From Serripes groenlandicus (Eukaryota; Mollusca; Bivalvia; Cardiida; Cardiidae): a DNA stretch of 64,000 nt. Under the pieces are notes generated by a model. The model saw only the letters and a program-made list of their open reading frames with translations. It made no database searches and was not told the origin of the DNA. The DNA is taken from the NCBI GenBank assembly GCA_031761405.1, contig JASEVX010000003.1, positions 140,477,762 through 140,541,761 of the forward strand, given 5' to 3'. This document shows positions 12,107-36,147 of this stretch, piece after piece. Positions within the stretch are counted from its first letter, which is position 1, and each line of letters begins with the position of its first letter. A program made the position numbers and the translations under genes.

Positions 12107-14780
12107 TGCTTTGAAAACGCATTGACTAGTCTAGATTAAGAAGCTCTTGTTTTTTAACTTTGTAAGCGTATATGCAAAGATATTCTTCGTAGTACTGTTT
12201 TATCAACTGTTTATCAAACAATATTTTCTCTAGCCAACTGCTTCGGCAGAGGCATCAAATGTCGCCTGTTTTCTGTGGATTGCTTTGTTTCATATAAGGA
12301 AATGTTTTTGTGATAAAAGAGTAATATAGTAAGAGTAAAATAACTGCTGGAAAAGGGAGAACTTGCTCATGGCAGTACAGTGTCTGTGCAGTGTCTGTAA
12401 CTGCTTTAATTGGCATCTCCTCCTAATCTACTGGTCTAATAACATTTACAGGAAGTTTTCGCGATGGTCTTCAAACAAGTGGCAAAAGCAATTTAATTTC
12501 ATGGTGAACGTTGGCTTTTTCTACATCAGAAAGGGGGTGAAATAACAAACTTTGAGGTATTTTCCAATGAAACTATTGGTCCGATATATAAAATATATAA
12601 ACCGTGACTCACATACGAACACGCGTAAATCAAAACTTTAATTTTTGAGATCGTCTGTCTATTTACTATATATAATCATATCAAGACATGGAAGTAAACT
12701 GAATTCTATATCGACCTTGTATATGCAAACACGATTATGTTCTATTAAAAGCTTTGTTGGAAACGTTTGGCCCTTAAAGCATGCACACCCTTCAATTTCC
12801 TTGCCAAAATGCACTCATATACGATTGGATAGAACAAATACCCAGATATATTAACATTGGTTGATAATAAAGTGTAATTACCAGTATATTACTTTCCAAC
12901 TACACCATTCAGAATTGACAGCGAATGCACTTGCCATATTTATATAAGGTCCTAACCAATAGTATTAATAACTTTGTCCCGTGAAGATTTCTGCTCAGTG
13001 AGTGGTGTCTGAACAAATTAGCATTCGTATAACAGTTTACGACTTTCTCTCCGACACGTGAATTCAAATCTCCCATAATGATGAGGTTACAATCAGTAAG
13101 ATGATATTCTTATAATGTTGTTTCATATTCAAGTTATTCAATTCCTTTGAAATATGTGTTAGCATAGAATGGTGAATTACCCGAAGGTATATATGTCAAC
13201 ATAATAAAGGTTCCCGTGTTTGTCGATTTTTAGACAGATATCTAATTTATAAGCTGTGTTGGTGCGCGTTATGTATTTCGAATTGTCGTTACATCTCAGT
13301 GAATGTAAACCGACATTCCACCCAAAGCATAGCCGTATTTCTATTACTTTTCAGCAGGTAATGAAAAAACTACATGGAACCGGAAGCCTTTGTACAATAC
13401 ATTTTGAAACTTTGATGTTCTTCAAGTTCAGACTGTCTAGATTTTATGGAAGTCATTTGCCTTTGTACATCATGGCAAATTGTGTTTATATAAGTCAATT
13501 GTAATTGTTAATACGTCGATTTTGACTGTTTGGATTTCATGGGATTTCTTTTATAGCCGCTAAGATTTAATCAATATCGGTATTATCGTGTTTGTGGAAC
13601 TCTGGATCATTCCTGGAATTTGCCGATGTACTGTCTGTCATGTTGGGACCCGGATTAGATTCGACGTCAGTGACAGTATCAGATTCATTTGGATGAATAG
13701 TTCATAAAATGAAGAACAGCTTGACCGATATAATGTTTTTGGTCTCATATTGTACCAAACAAAATCAGCCAAATAGCATAAATGTTCTCTATAGTTCGCG
13801 GGTGTTGTTCAAGTCATATAGGTTGCGGTAAATACACCCAAAAATAGAGCGCAACTAATAAATACTGTGTAGTGCATGTCTGATCCCAGTGTTGTTGGCA
13901 CATAGCTTCTGTTTCCGTGTTGAATTTCTTTACCCCCAAACTTACTCGATAGGTAGTTATGTCAACACTCATCTTTGATACATTAAAAGTGTTATATAAA
14001 GTAAATTGTATATAATTAAACAAAATCCTGTTTCAACAAGTACATTGTACACGGCATAAAAAGGACGTCTTATTAATACCTGAAAGGTTACAATATATAA
14101 CGCCCTCTCTGTCAAGTGGCGCGAATTCGATCACTTGGTCACAATAAACAGTCTTCTATTTCATCGAAAAGCCTTTAGCAGCATAGATTCAGCGCACAAT
14201 AAGTACTTGAATTCAATTCATAATAATCATCGTAATAATTCTTTATCATAAAAACTAACAATATCGACCAGCATTCTGAACAGTTTATATTTCGATTCAG
14301 GGTGTATTTTGGTATTTTTACATGATAGATAGATAGATAGATTTTAATCGACTTATACAAATACATGTATCTCATCATTTACATACATTTACATTAACAA
14401 AATTAATACGTGAACAACAAATAATAATCCGAAATAACTTTGAAGTTTCCTGATTTTGCTAGATTTCAAAAATAGATTATAACAAATAATGAAAATTTAA
14501 CCTTTAACTTTAAGCAGTTTAGGAGAGTGTGAAATTAACAATTGTTGGAAGACATATCTTAATCCAAATTCATACTGTCAATCACCTACATATATTACCT
14601 CAAAATCATCTTATTTAGGTGATCTGAAGCTTATAGTATGTGAGTAATGGGTAATTAGGAATATATAAAACTGTTGAGCACTATCAACGATAAATTACAT
14701 ATATTTAAGCAGTATGCAACCTGCATTAGAAAGAAGTTTGTACGTTTGTCTGAATTTTCCTATCTATTTTGTCTAAAATT
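12107..14780. other. No gene recognised
   Basis: AT-rich sequence with short open frames only, none with recognisable motifs. It holds a short TAGA tetranucleotide run near 14327-14342. Confidence 0.5.
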
Positions 14781-14787
14781 TTACATA

Positions 14788-15009
14788 TCATAAAATATTT
14801 AATACATACTCATTTCGTATTAATAAGGCCTTTTTGATAAAATTGCAAAATTTTACAATAGTTGATCTCTTATTGCAATTTAATAGTTCAACAAACTTAT
14901 AAACGCTTGGTCTTTTATAAAAATAAGGTTTTATATACGTGTTTCTAATTTCTTTGTAAGCTTCACATTGAATAACAAAATAACTGTTATCTCTTGAACT
15001 TATCTGCAC
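14788..15009 (-). pseudogene. C-terminal end of a non-LTR retrotransposon ORF2
   Basis: The frame encodes Q-C-E-A-Y-K-E-I-R-N-x-Y-I-K-P-Y-F-Y-K-R-P-S, then Y-K-F-V-E-L-L and F-C-N-F-I-K-K-A-L-L-I-R-N. From memory this matches the C-terminal pattern of LINE ORF2 proteins in molluscs (CPxYxxIRxKYIKxYYxxRPS...FxxFIxxAxxxR). The reverse transcriptase is absent, so it is a 5'-truncated fragment. Its upstream end runs into the inverted-repeat arm at 14981-15043. Confidence 0.55.
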
Positions 15010-15278
15010 CTGTCAGATGCAAGTCCATGATATACTGTACACTACAAAAAAACTGTACTGAAATAAACACACGGACGAGATCAATCAAAATACATGTTGA
15101 TTGATCTCGTCCGTGTGTTTATTTCAGTACAGTTTTTTTTGTAATTGAATGCCATTATAGAGAACTAATGCTCTGATTGAGCATAAGCTTTGTAGCTTTT
15201 GTAGGCCCATTTGATAGTGTACAGTATATCATGGACTTGCATCTGACAGGTGCAGATAAGTTCAAGAGACAACAGTTA
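14981..15278. repeat. Nested inverted repeats
   Basis: The outer arms 14981-15043 and 15216-15278 (63 bp) are reverse complements with one mismatch seen. An inner near-perfect hairpin has arms 15045-15088 and 15097-15141 around an 8-nt loop. Sequence 15142-15215 has no partner. Confidence 0.9.
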
Positions 15279-15404
15279 GATACAAAGGAGTCCGGATGCG
15301 AAACAATAGTTCTTCCGAAAAGACCCGTTGGTTCACGCGAGGCACCCTTTCCTGGAAAGAGCGAGTTCTTGACCTCTTGTTGTGTAGGAGACACCTCATA
15401 ATAA

Positions 15405-15485
15405 TTCAAAACCCGGACCGGGACTTAATCCCCTGATACCTTGATTGACACTCCAGCGTGTTAACCACAAGACTACCAGGCCACT
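15405..15485 (-). mobile_element. tRNA-like SINE head
   Basis: On the minus strand: GTGGCCTGGTAGTCTTGTGG (A-box-like) and, further on, GGGGATTAAGTCCCGG (B-box-like). A second SINE head type, distinct from that at 11857-12106. Confidence 0.45.
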
Positions 15486-16012
15486 CAGTCATATGAAGTT
15501 CAAATAACCTTTTTATGAAGTTAAATATTTACTATTTATAATGTCATTAACCAAACAGCAGGTTTCACTTCAGTGAAGATTGGTTCCACTTTCGTGGAAA
15601 CAATTTTATAAAACTGCGGGAACAAACAAAAGTTCACGTGCTCCCCCATAATATAATTGTTAAGCCACCTTTATAACAACAACAGCTCACCGCCAATGTT
15701 CTGATTCACTGATTACACTATCCACTGTCCACTGGAAGTCGATAATTGTTACTCTTTGTTAATTCAATTTTGGAAATGAAACTGTTCAATTTCCATGTGT
15801 CTATATTCCCCAAGCCATTTGATCGACAATGGCAGCTTCATCGGTTTACGCAGGGTTTCACAATGGTGTTTTTTCAATATTGTTACATTCAATCAACCAA
15901 TTCGTTCAATATTCCGTATTTTCTTCGACAACTGATCTGATCGATGTTTACATGCGCATGACCGCGTTCGATTTGTATACACTTGTAAAATAAGCGTACG
16001 TCCATTTTCAGC

Positions 16013-16214
16013 TTAACCCTTTCCCACTTGCAGACGCATTTTGAAGCAGTAGCAGCAGATGACGTTTGTGGCCGAAGGTGAAATTGTTCATTGGCCACAA
16101 TGTTTTAACTTTATTCAACTATTAAGCTATCTTTTCCTGGAGATTTTTGATGTTTTTGTCATTATGTTTTCAGAGTCGTCTGCTGCATAAATGTTGTATC
16201 TGGGAAAGGGTTAA
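16013..16214. mobile_element. TTAA-bounded palindromic MITE, best copy
   Basis: About 200 bp bounded by TTAACCCTTTCCCAC on the left and CTGGGAAAGGGTTAA on the right. Inside are GCAGACGC and its complement-like GTCGTCTGCTGC. The CCC start next to TTAA is what piggyBac-type termini look like. No transposase is present. Confidence 0.65.
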
Positions 16215-16476
16215 AGCGTATGAAGCCTTACTGACAAAACTGAGAAGACTGAGACTTAAGAAACATCGTTAATAGCATTGGAAAAACACAATTTGACAGA
16301 TCACGGATTACATTTGTCGGCCCTTTTCAATCATGAGGTAATGTGATGAAGTTCTTAATGTTGCCAATGCTCTTCCCACATTGATCACATCTAAGTAATT
16401 CTGGAAATCGAAATTTGGCTTAAATTGATATAAAAGCTTAACTTTGAGCTAATGTAACATTGTTTACGCCATTTCG

Positions 16477-16480
<4 letters not shown>

Positions 16481-16507
<27 letters not shown>
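16481..16507. repeat. (AT)n microsatellite
   Basis: Uninterrupted alternating AT tract. Confidence 0.9.
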
Positions 16508-16511
<4 letters not shown>

Positions 16512-17127
16512 GATTTATAGGTAATACTATGATCATTCCACACATATCATAGCACTTTCTAACAAGTCTGTGACACGGCAATTTGATAACTCTTAGCCAG
16601 TACTTAATAACCCTCTTTGATGCATAAATATAAACTGGAAATCATCCACTGTCTCCCAAAACTGCGTCGTTAATTGTTCTCAATGGTACCGACATGTAGA
16701 GCTTCAAGCAGTATGTATGTACATTTTCAACACACACACACTCGTTTAAACCCCACAGTTCCAAACCGTACAATATTATTGGCGACACTTTACTGTCATA
16801 TATCTTGGCAAAAACGATCTTAAACTGTTAAATAAGGTCAGAAATACATGTTTCGCTTGTGTGGACATTTTCTCAGCCATGCGATATGAAGACAAATTAG
16901 ATGATAAATAAACACCATTATTACATTAGTAGTGAAAATATATACAGTTGTATACTTTATATGCGATTTGACATTTTCGCCATGTTCCGTCAACAAGACA
17001 CATCTCTGAATCCGAAATGAAGTTCTGTAATGAAGAGCTTCTCAAAGAAATAGAGATTGAAGTAATACAATGCTGTAATAATGCAATAACCTTAGACACT
17101 GATGTCTACTATTCGAGTTGCTTTGTT

Positions 17128-17154
17128 TCCAAGATGGCGGAGAGCGCAGTAATG
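17128..17154 (+). promoter_or_regulatory. YY1-like start-codon motif, candidate first exon
   Basis: TTTCCAAGATGGCGGAGAGC contains AAGATGGCGG, the consensus known for YY1 sites at start codons. It reads M-A-E-S-A-V-M and then GTAAAT, a possible donor. No downstream exon is recognised. It may be chance. Confidence 0.25.
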
Positions 17155-18613
17155 GTAAATTACGTTACACTTAAATGATAGACGTACTACATATTACGTT
17201 TGATAAAATTAGCTGGACTGTAGTAATACTAACAACCTGTGCTTGCTTATAAATACCTGTATTTTATTTTACTTTAAGAGGTGGCAATAGTGGTAATAAG
17301 GCATACCCTGTTGATGAACATTGGATTGTTAATTGATGTGTAAGGATTTGTCAAGGCAGGCCAAGTTATTAAGGCCTGTGAAGCCTGTCCACAGCAAAGG
17401 TTCTGGCAAAACACACGTAAGGGATATTATACCGTTCACACTTAAACATAGTTTGTTTGAAAGACAATGAGTTACGACTCTTATTATAGTAGAGTTATTA
17501 TGAATAAAACTTTGGTTCTTTAAGTTTGAACAACAGCACGAAAGCACTCACTCAACATACGCCATTATTTCAATGGAATATAACTGACTATCTATAACTT
17601 AAAAACTCCACCGTTAAGCGTAAATCAGCTTGACAATATCTGTTAAAATATTAAATACAGCCGCTAATTATGTTAAGAAAACAACCTGATATACGTCTAC
17701 TGCAAGACATACTTGTTTGTGGAACAGTGAAGAAAATGAATCAATCTGTAATATGTGAACTTTATCCAGTTGAGTTGATGTTCTTTAAAGGAATACCTCA
17801 CTTATTTTACTGTATTTCATTTCTACCCTAGTTTGATAGCCAACTTTTTGGTATGCTTGTTAAAGCCTCTTCCAAACAATCAAATAATAAAATTTCAAGA
17901 AAGGAAAAATAAGCACAGGTTCATTTATGTTGATCTTTTGTACGAACGATAAATAACTGAATTATCACATTTACTCCCATCTGTACGTGTAAGTTTGTAA
18001 CTGGGAGTTTCTTCTTTCAGGACATTGACCATGATATTTCTTGTATAACTCGATGCAGTCTTATTGTTAATTGAGCTGAATACTATAATCGAGAGCTATA
18101 ATCTGTTTTATAAATTGGTGAATAGATCTTGCAAATATATGTAGTGACAAGGGAGGTAAATTGCAAAGGATTTCCGTCGCGGACAGTATTAAATTAGAGG
18201 TAGGGGATGAAAAGCGAGAACAGAAAAAGAGCTCAAAGCCACAGAAAGAGCGTCCAAGTATCTCTGGTTTAGACGGAATGGGGAAAAATCACCAATCCCT
18301 ACAAACAAATCTTGACATTGTGTAAATTATAAGGGGCGAAAATTCCAATTGTAGATCCAATATTCCAATGGATACAGTCCTCAAATTCTGGTGGAATATT
18401 TGTCTTAGTAAAACTTAAGTTTTGCTAAAAGAAATACCAATTGTTCAAAATAAGAAGCACAATATGATGCTTCATTCAAAACATGAATTATGTACTTTTC
18501 ATGATCAGTAAATACAATACTTACCCATAACCTTCAATTAAAATACCGGGAAACTGTGAGTTGAAATGGCTGCTCCTTGAACTTAAAAAAAGGTAAAAGG
18601 TTAAAGGTCAATA

Positions 18614-31682
<13,069 letters not shown>

Positions 31683-31869
31683 TTTGTTCCTTATTGATTG
31701 AACTGCATGCATAGATTATACAGTATGCCTTTAAAGGTACTGATTCAAAAATAACTCCATACAAGGCTGATACTTGTACTGGTTACTTAACTGACTGCTA
31801 TCTCGAACGTATGTAGCCTACAATTCTTTTTTCTAGAATAAACTTGAAACTATTTCTATATTAGGGGAA

Positions 31870-32700
31870 TGTTGTTGTTTTTTGTGAATGCCTTTTGTCC
31901 AGCGTCTGTTGTGCGTCGTGCGTCATCCGTCAAAATCTTCTCCTCTGTAACCAGTAGGTCAATTGGGATGAAACAGCACTGAGAGCATCCTCTGAATGTC
32001 GCCTATAGAATTCCTTCAAATGTTTGGGATCCATCAAGAATTCTGGTTTCCATGGCAACCAAACGAAAAAAGCTTCTTCTTCTCACAAACCGATTTTCAA
32101 ATAATTATGTAGAAATGGTCCTTGGGTGACTCTCTATCAGATTTCTACAAGCCATGTTGATTGGTAAAAAAAACATGGCCGCCAGGGGCTGGGAATGTTT
32201 GCTTTATATGGCTATAGTAGAAACTTAAAAAATCTTCTCCTCTGAAAGTGTAAGGCCGATTTTCAAAAACATTTGTAGAAATGTTCCTTGGGTGACACTC
32301 TATCAGATTTTTGTCAAGCCATGTTGATTGGTAAAAAGGATTTGGCCGCCAGGGGGCGGGCTGTTTTGCCTGATAGGGTTATAGTGGAAACTGTAAAAAT
32401 CTTCTCCCCCGAAAGTGTCTTGCCGTTTTTCTTATACTTTTGTAGAAATGTACCTTGGCTGACCCTCTATCAGATTCTTTCAAGCTATTTTGATTGGTCA
32501 AAAAACATGGTCACCAGGTGGCGGGGCTGTTTTGCCTTATATGAATATAGTCAAAACTTTGAACAAATCTTCTTCTCAGAAAGTGTCTGGCTGATTTTCA
32601 AATAATAATAGAAATGATTCTTGGCTGACCCTCCTTTAGATTCCTTTAAGCCATGTTGATTTTTAAAAAAAAAAAATCACTTTGCATATTTCAGGTTAGC
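31870..32700 (-). repeat. Inverted member of the monomer repeat family, about 167-bp period
   Basis: Four degenerate monomers with CCTTGGGTGACNCTCTATCAG, CCATGTTGATTGGTAAAAA and GGCCGCCAGGGGGCGGG. These are the reverse complement of the GGCGGCCATG and GGTCACCCAAGGAACAT motifs of the plus-strand members. It starts with GTCCAGCGTCTGTTGTGCGT. Confidence 0.65.
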
Positions 32701-32715
32701 GATCAAGGGCCATCA

Positions 32716-34562
32716 CAGGGCCTACTCTGGGTTGAATTTTTCTTTCGCCACCACTTTTGCCATATTGAAATAAAGTGGGCCACTTTCTAATTTTAGGAGC
32801 CACTTTTAATTTTTTAGGAGCCATTAATTTTCTCCACTTTTGACAAATATTTTAGCCATTTTTTCGCCACTTTTCTTTAATTTCAGGGATAAAAGGAGAG
32901 GGGAAGAAATAGTGAGAAAGAAAGAAAGAAAGAATGAAAGAAAGAAATAAATAAATAAAGAAGGGAAACAAATAAATCAAACTATGATACAAATTGTTAT
33001 TTACATTTTATTATGCCTTTGTTGTGGTAGGCAACACAATATAATAATATATTTTACCTTTTGTTCTGAACATTTTTACAGACAATATATACAATATATA
33101 CAATATATACATTCATTCAATACAAAATCCTCCTAGCCTTAACACTGGACCATTTCCTAAAACACCTTGGGAAGTCAAAGGATGATTGAGAATGGAAATC
33201 CTCATGAGGGAATCAAGGGAATATACAGAAAAGGAATTCTTCAGACTGGTTTTGATAAGATTCTGTTTGGAAAAGCCTCTTTCACAGTCAACTGTGGAAA
33301 CAGGGGCCACCAAAAAACGCTCAGCTGCTTCTGCTACAGCAGGATAAACCTCTTTCTTCCTAATAGCAAGATTAGCCACATCTCTACTATTGGAGACAAC
33401 CTTAGACCCAATACCAACCATATTCCCAACATACACAACAAAATCTAACAACTCTTCCCTATAGCCCTGGAAACCAACAGAATCAAGATAGTCAGAGACA
33501 TGTTCCACATCATCATACTTCAAAGAGTGGGATATCAAGGGGTTGAACAGATTGGACAGAGATGACAGTACAAGGGAGTCAGCATTATTAGAAAACCTGG
33601 AGTTAAGATTCTTTATCATTCCCTCAACAAACAAATCACAGACATGAAAGGCCTCACTACGCTGTTTAGCACCATCCCTAAGTGTATGACCATTGAATTC
33701 AAATGTAAAAAGACCACTGGCATCAGAAACTGGCTCAGAGGGGCAAACAGACAAGAACTGAGAAAGACGAGGACCATTCTTTTTCTCCTTCAGTTCTTCC
33801 AACTTAGAAATTGTACAAGAAAGATGGGGTGTAACCTCGGAAAAATCCAAATTTGCCTGTTGGTACAGTTTTGAAAGAACAGAAATTGGCTTAAGAACAT
33901 CACAGAGATAGTGGGACACATACAATAACTTGAAGGAAGAGATTGGCTTATGAAGGCTGAGGGACTTCCCAGAGTTCTCCTGCAGGAAGACGGACACAAC
34001 ATTGGCAAAGTTACTAACAAAAGCATCAACTGAACCCTCAAAACTTAACCATCTTGTATGGAAAACTTCCTTGAACCGCGAGGAAGAACCACCAGAAAGG
34101 GACTGAATTGACTCAAGCATAGCCATGTTCTTTGGTGACCTGTTAAAATACTTGTAAGTATTATTAATTATCTCTTGAACCTTAACCAGACAGGGAATTG
34201 AATCGGCTCCAGAACAACAAGCCAGGGCTAGACGATGGGCGATACAATGTGTTGCCAAATTGCCATTAACCTACTCTTTCAATCGAGTGACAACCCCAGT
34301 TTTACTCCCGACCATGACAGCTGCACCATCTGTGCTAACACCACAAAGACCTGACAGAGAAATGCCCTTTTTCTCAAGACTGGAGGTAACCTTTTCAAAA
34401 TGGACTCGGCATTAGCCCGGGACCGGGAAGCAATGGACAAACAACGGGTAACAGGAGAAATATACCCAAGTGTGTCAGGCTGGAGATCCGAACGTACAGT
34501 ATTAGGTTCTGGTGAATACTAATATATGTGCTCTCATCAAACATGATAGAGTACTTCTTACT
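32716..34562 (-). mobile_element. Truncated hAT DNA transposon
   Basis: The 3' terminus probably starts at CAGGGCCTACTCTGGG (32716), which fits the CAGNG start of hAT inverted repeats. A (GAAA)n/(TAAA)n tract and the transposase relic follow. The other terminus is missing: at about 34563 the sequence changes to unrelated DNA and a SINE piece. Confidence 0.6.
33113..34560 (-). pseudogene. hAT transposase (ZNF862/ZMYM-like), 5'-truncated and broken
   Basis: The 381-codon open part (33113-34258) has H-C-I-A-H-R-L-A-L-A and the hATC dimerisation region, with F-L-V-A-P-V-S-T-V-D-C-E-R-G-F-S and a S-L-M-R-I-S-I end. Upstream on the same strand are V-S-T-D-G-A-A-V-M-V-G and M-F-D-E-S-T, so the three expected catalytic acidic residues are still visible. 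A TAG at 34271-34273 interrupts the frame after G-V-V-T-R-L-K-E, and a frameshift lies near 34400. The N-terminal zinc finger (BED) part is absent. It sits between exon 1 of the GTPase gene and the divergent candidate exon, in DNA missing from the left copy, so it inserted after the duplication or was lost there. Confidence 0.85.
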
Positions 34563-34574
34563 GGATTTTATCAT

Positions 34575-34700
34575 GGAGATTGTATCGTCTTCTATGCACG
34601 GGCTGTCGATCCAGGGGTCGTACGTTTGAACCCAGCTCGGCCAACATTATTTCCGATGTTTACTAAAAGTCAAAGCATCATTCGATTTAAAAGTATTACT
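34575..34700 (+). mobile_element. SINE fragment
   Basis: GGGGTCGTACGTTTGAACCCAGC is a tRNA B-box arm. The flanking CGGGCTGTCGATCC and TTTCCGATGTTTACTAAAAG resemble the SINE at 54600. Confidence 0.5.
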
Positions 34701-35051
34701 TTAATATAAGTAGCGCTAAGTAGGGTTGGAAGAATTTGAGCCTGCATATCATTAATTAAAGCGGCGACGAACACCCCAAAATCAATAAAATAAAAGACAT
34801 TGTTGTGCAAGTAACGCCAAAATCGAACAAAATATTCTACAAAAAACAACTTTATTGTCAATAATATAGATAAATCAAACTGCACCTTTAAAGCGAATTC
34901 ATATTTTCTGAAAATCTATTTTTAGTAACAGGTTTTTTTTATGTCTTCTTTCGTTTTCCTGTAAACCTGTTCGTACACGATGGGTTTTATAAGTTTCTAA
35001 TGTGTTTATCTCTGGACTAGAAACACATTTTAGATAAAACACCAGAGTAAA

Positions 35052-35128
35052 ATGGCTTCTAAAGAAAAACACCAAAATGGACAGGTATCTGATATACATT
35101 CTATAAAACGAAACTACAACAATGGGAG
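35052..35128 (+). CDS. Candidate first exon of a divergent gene
   Basis: ATG and 25 codons, M-A-S-K-E-K-H-Q-N-G-Q-V-S-D-I-H-S-I-K-R, ending AG before GTATGT. The segment 34890-35150 is one of the blocks conserved between the two duplicated loci (left 11420-11860), although the DNA around it is not. No downstream exon is recognised. It could instead be a conserved promoter region. Confidence 0.3.
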
Positions 35129-35524
35129 GTATGTTAACTTAACTCTGCGTTTAACCCTTTCCCACCTAGACGCATTTAACGCAATAGTAACAGACAACTT
35201 TTGGTTTTAGCCAGACCTGTCCACGTGCACAAATAGTCCGGGACATGTGCAGAAATTGTTTGTGCAAACAAAATAGTTATTTATGGAACAAATAGGTGTA
35301 TTACAAAAAAATGTTAAGCATCAATTTTATTAATTTGAATAACCACTGATGAATTGCATATAAGTGTAACACACCACTTTAATCATACAAGTACAACAAT
35401 TACTGCAAAATGCATTGCAGCAAAACAAGGTTGCGCAGTAGAGCGAAACAGTCTCTAGACGAAATATACTCGATTCGCTGAGTCCATATACGGATCATAT
35501 TGAAACATGTGCAGTAGACGACTT

Positions 35525-35602
35525 TTTAAGCTGATCTGGGTCGATACATTACGCAGAGGCCATAGTGTTGGTTTTCTCGCGGGACGGCTCATATGTACAA
35601 GT
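35525..35602 (+). mobile_element. Half of a GCCGTCCCGCGAG-family MITE
   Basis: AAGCTGATCTGGGTCGATAC through GTTTTCTCGCGGGACGGCTC, matching the right half of the element at 60558-60808. Confidence 0.65.
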
Positions 35603-35628
35603 GGTACTTAAAATAAATTATTGAAGTT

Positions 35629-35797
35629 GATGAGCTAGCCTAAACAACTGCCATTGAGCTAGCCTAAACAGCTGCGATTGAGCTAGCCTAAACAACTGCC
35701 ATTGAGCTAGCCTAAACAACTGCGATTGAGCTAGTCTAAACAACTGCGTTTGAGCTAGCATAAACAGCTGCGATTGAGCTAGCCTAAACAACTGCGA
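35629..35797. repeat. 24-bp minisatellite, about seven units
   Basis: Units of GAGCTAGCCTAAACAACTGC plus four bases, alternating CATT and GATT. The period is a multiple of three, which gives an artefactual minus-strand frame with an eight-residue repeat. Confidence 0.9.
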
Positions 35798-36147
35798 TGC
35801 TTTTAAAAAAATCGGGAGCCAAGCAAACAAAATCATAAATTACATTGCTATTTTCTACGAAGTTGTGAATGTTCTTCAATAGGAGACGGACAGCCGGCAG
35901 AATTAATCAGAATAGATCACACTGAGCCGGGCTTACGTTCCGGTGATTTGAAAGTTAACCCAACTTTATAGCAGGTGAACACATCATGGACAGTTTCTAT
36001 GTAGTGAACGTGTATTTTTATAATAAACTTCCAAACATTGTGAAAAATGCGGAAACTAATCGTCAATAGCCATTTCTGCTTTTGTCTCAGTCAATGTTTT
36101 CAACACTCGTCTGCTGCAAATGCGTCAACATGTGGGAAAGAGGGGTT

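Larger units (their letters stand above)
16215..18613. other. No gene recognised; intergenic
   Basis: AT-rich, with an (AT)n run at 16481-16507 and short open frames without motifs. The only possible gene signal is the ATG context at 17134. The 3' end of the intact GTPase gene lies at 18614. Confidence 0.5.
35152..36147. mobile_element. Two ends of the TTAA-type MITE about 1 kb apart
   Basis: Left end TTTAACCCTTTCCCACC with AGACGCATTT at 35152. Right end TCGTCTGCTGCAAATGCGTC ... GTGGGAAAGAGGGGTTAA ending 36147. Either one element split by insertions or two separate halves. Confidence 0.4.

Noticed and set aside
35618..35836. LAQSQLFR-repeat protein
   Set aside because: The 24-bp minisatellite has a period divisible by three, which keeps the frame open by chance.
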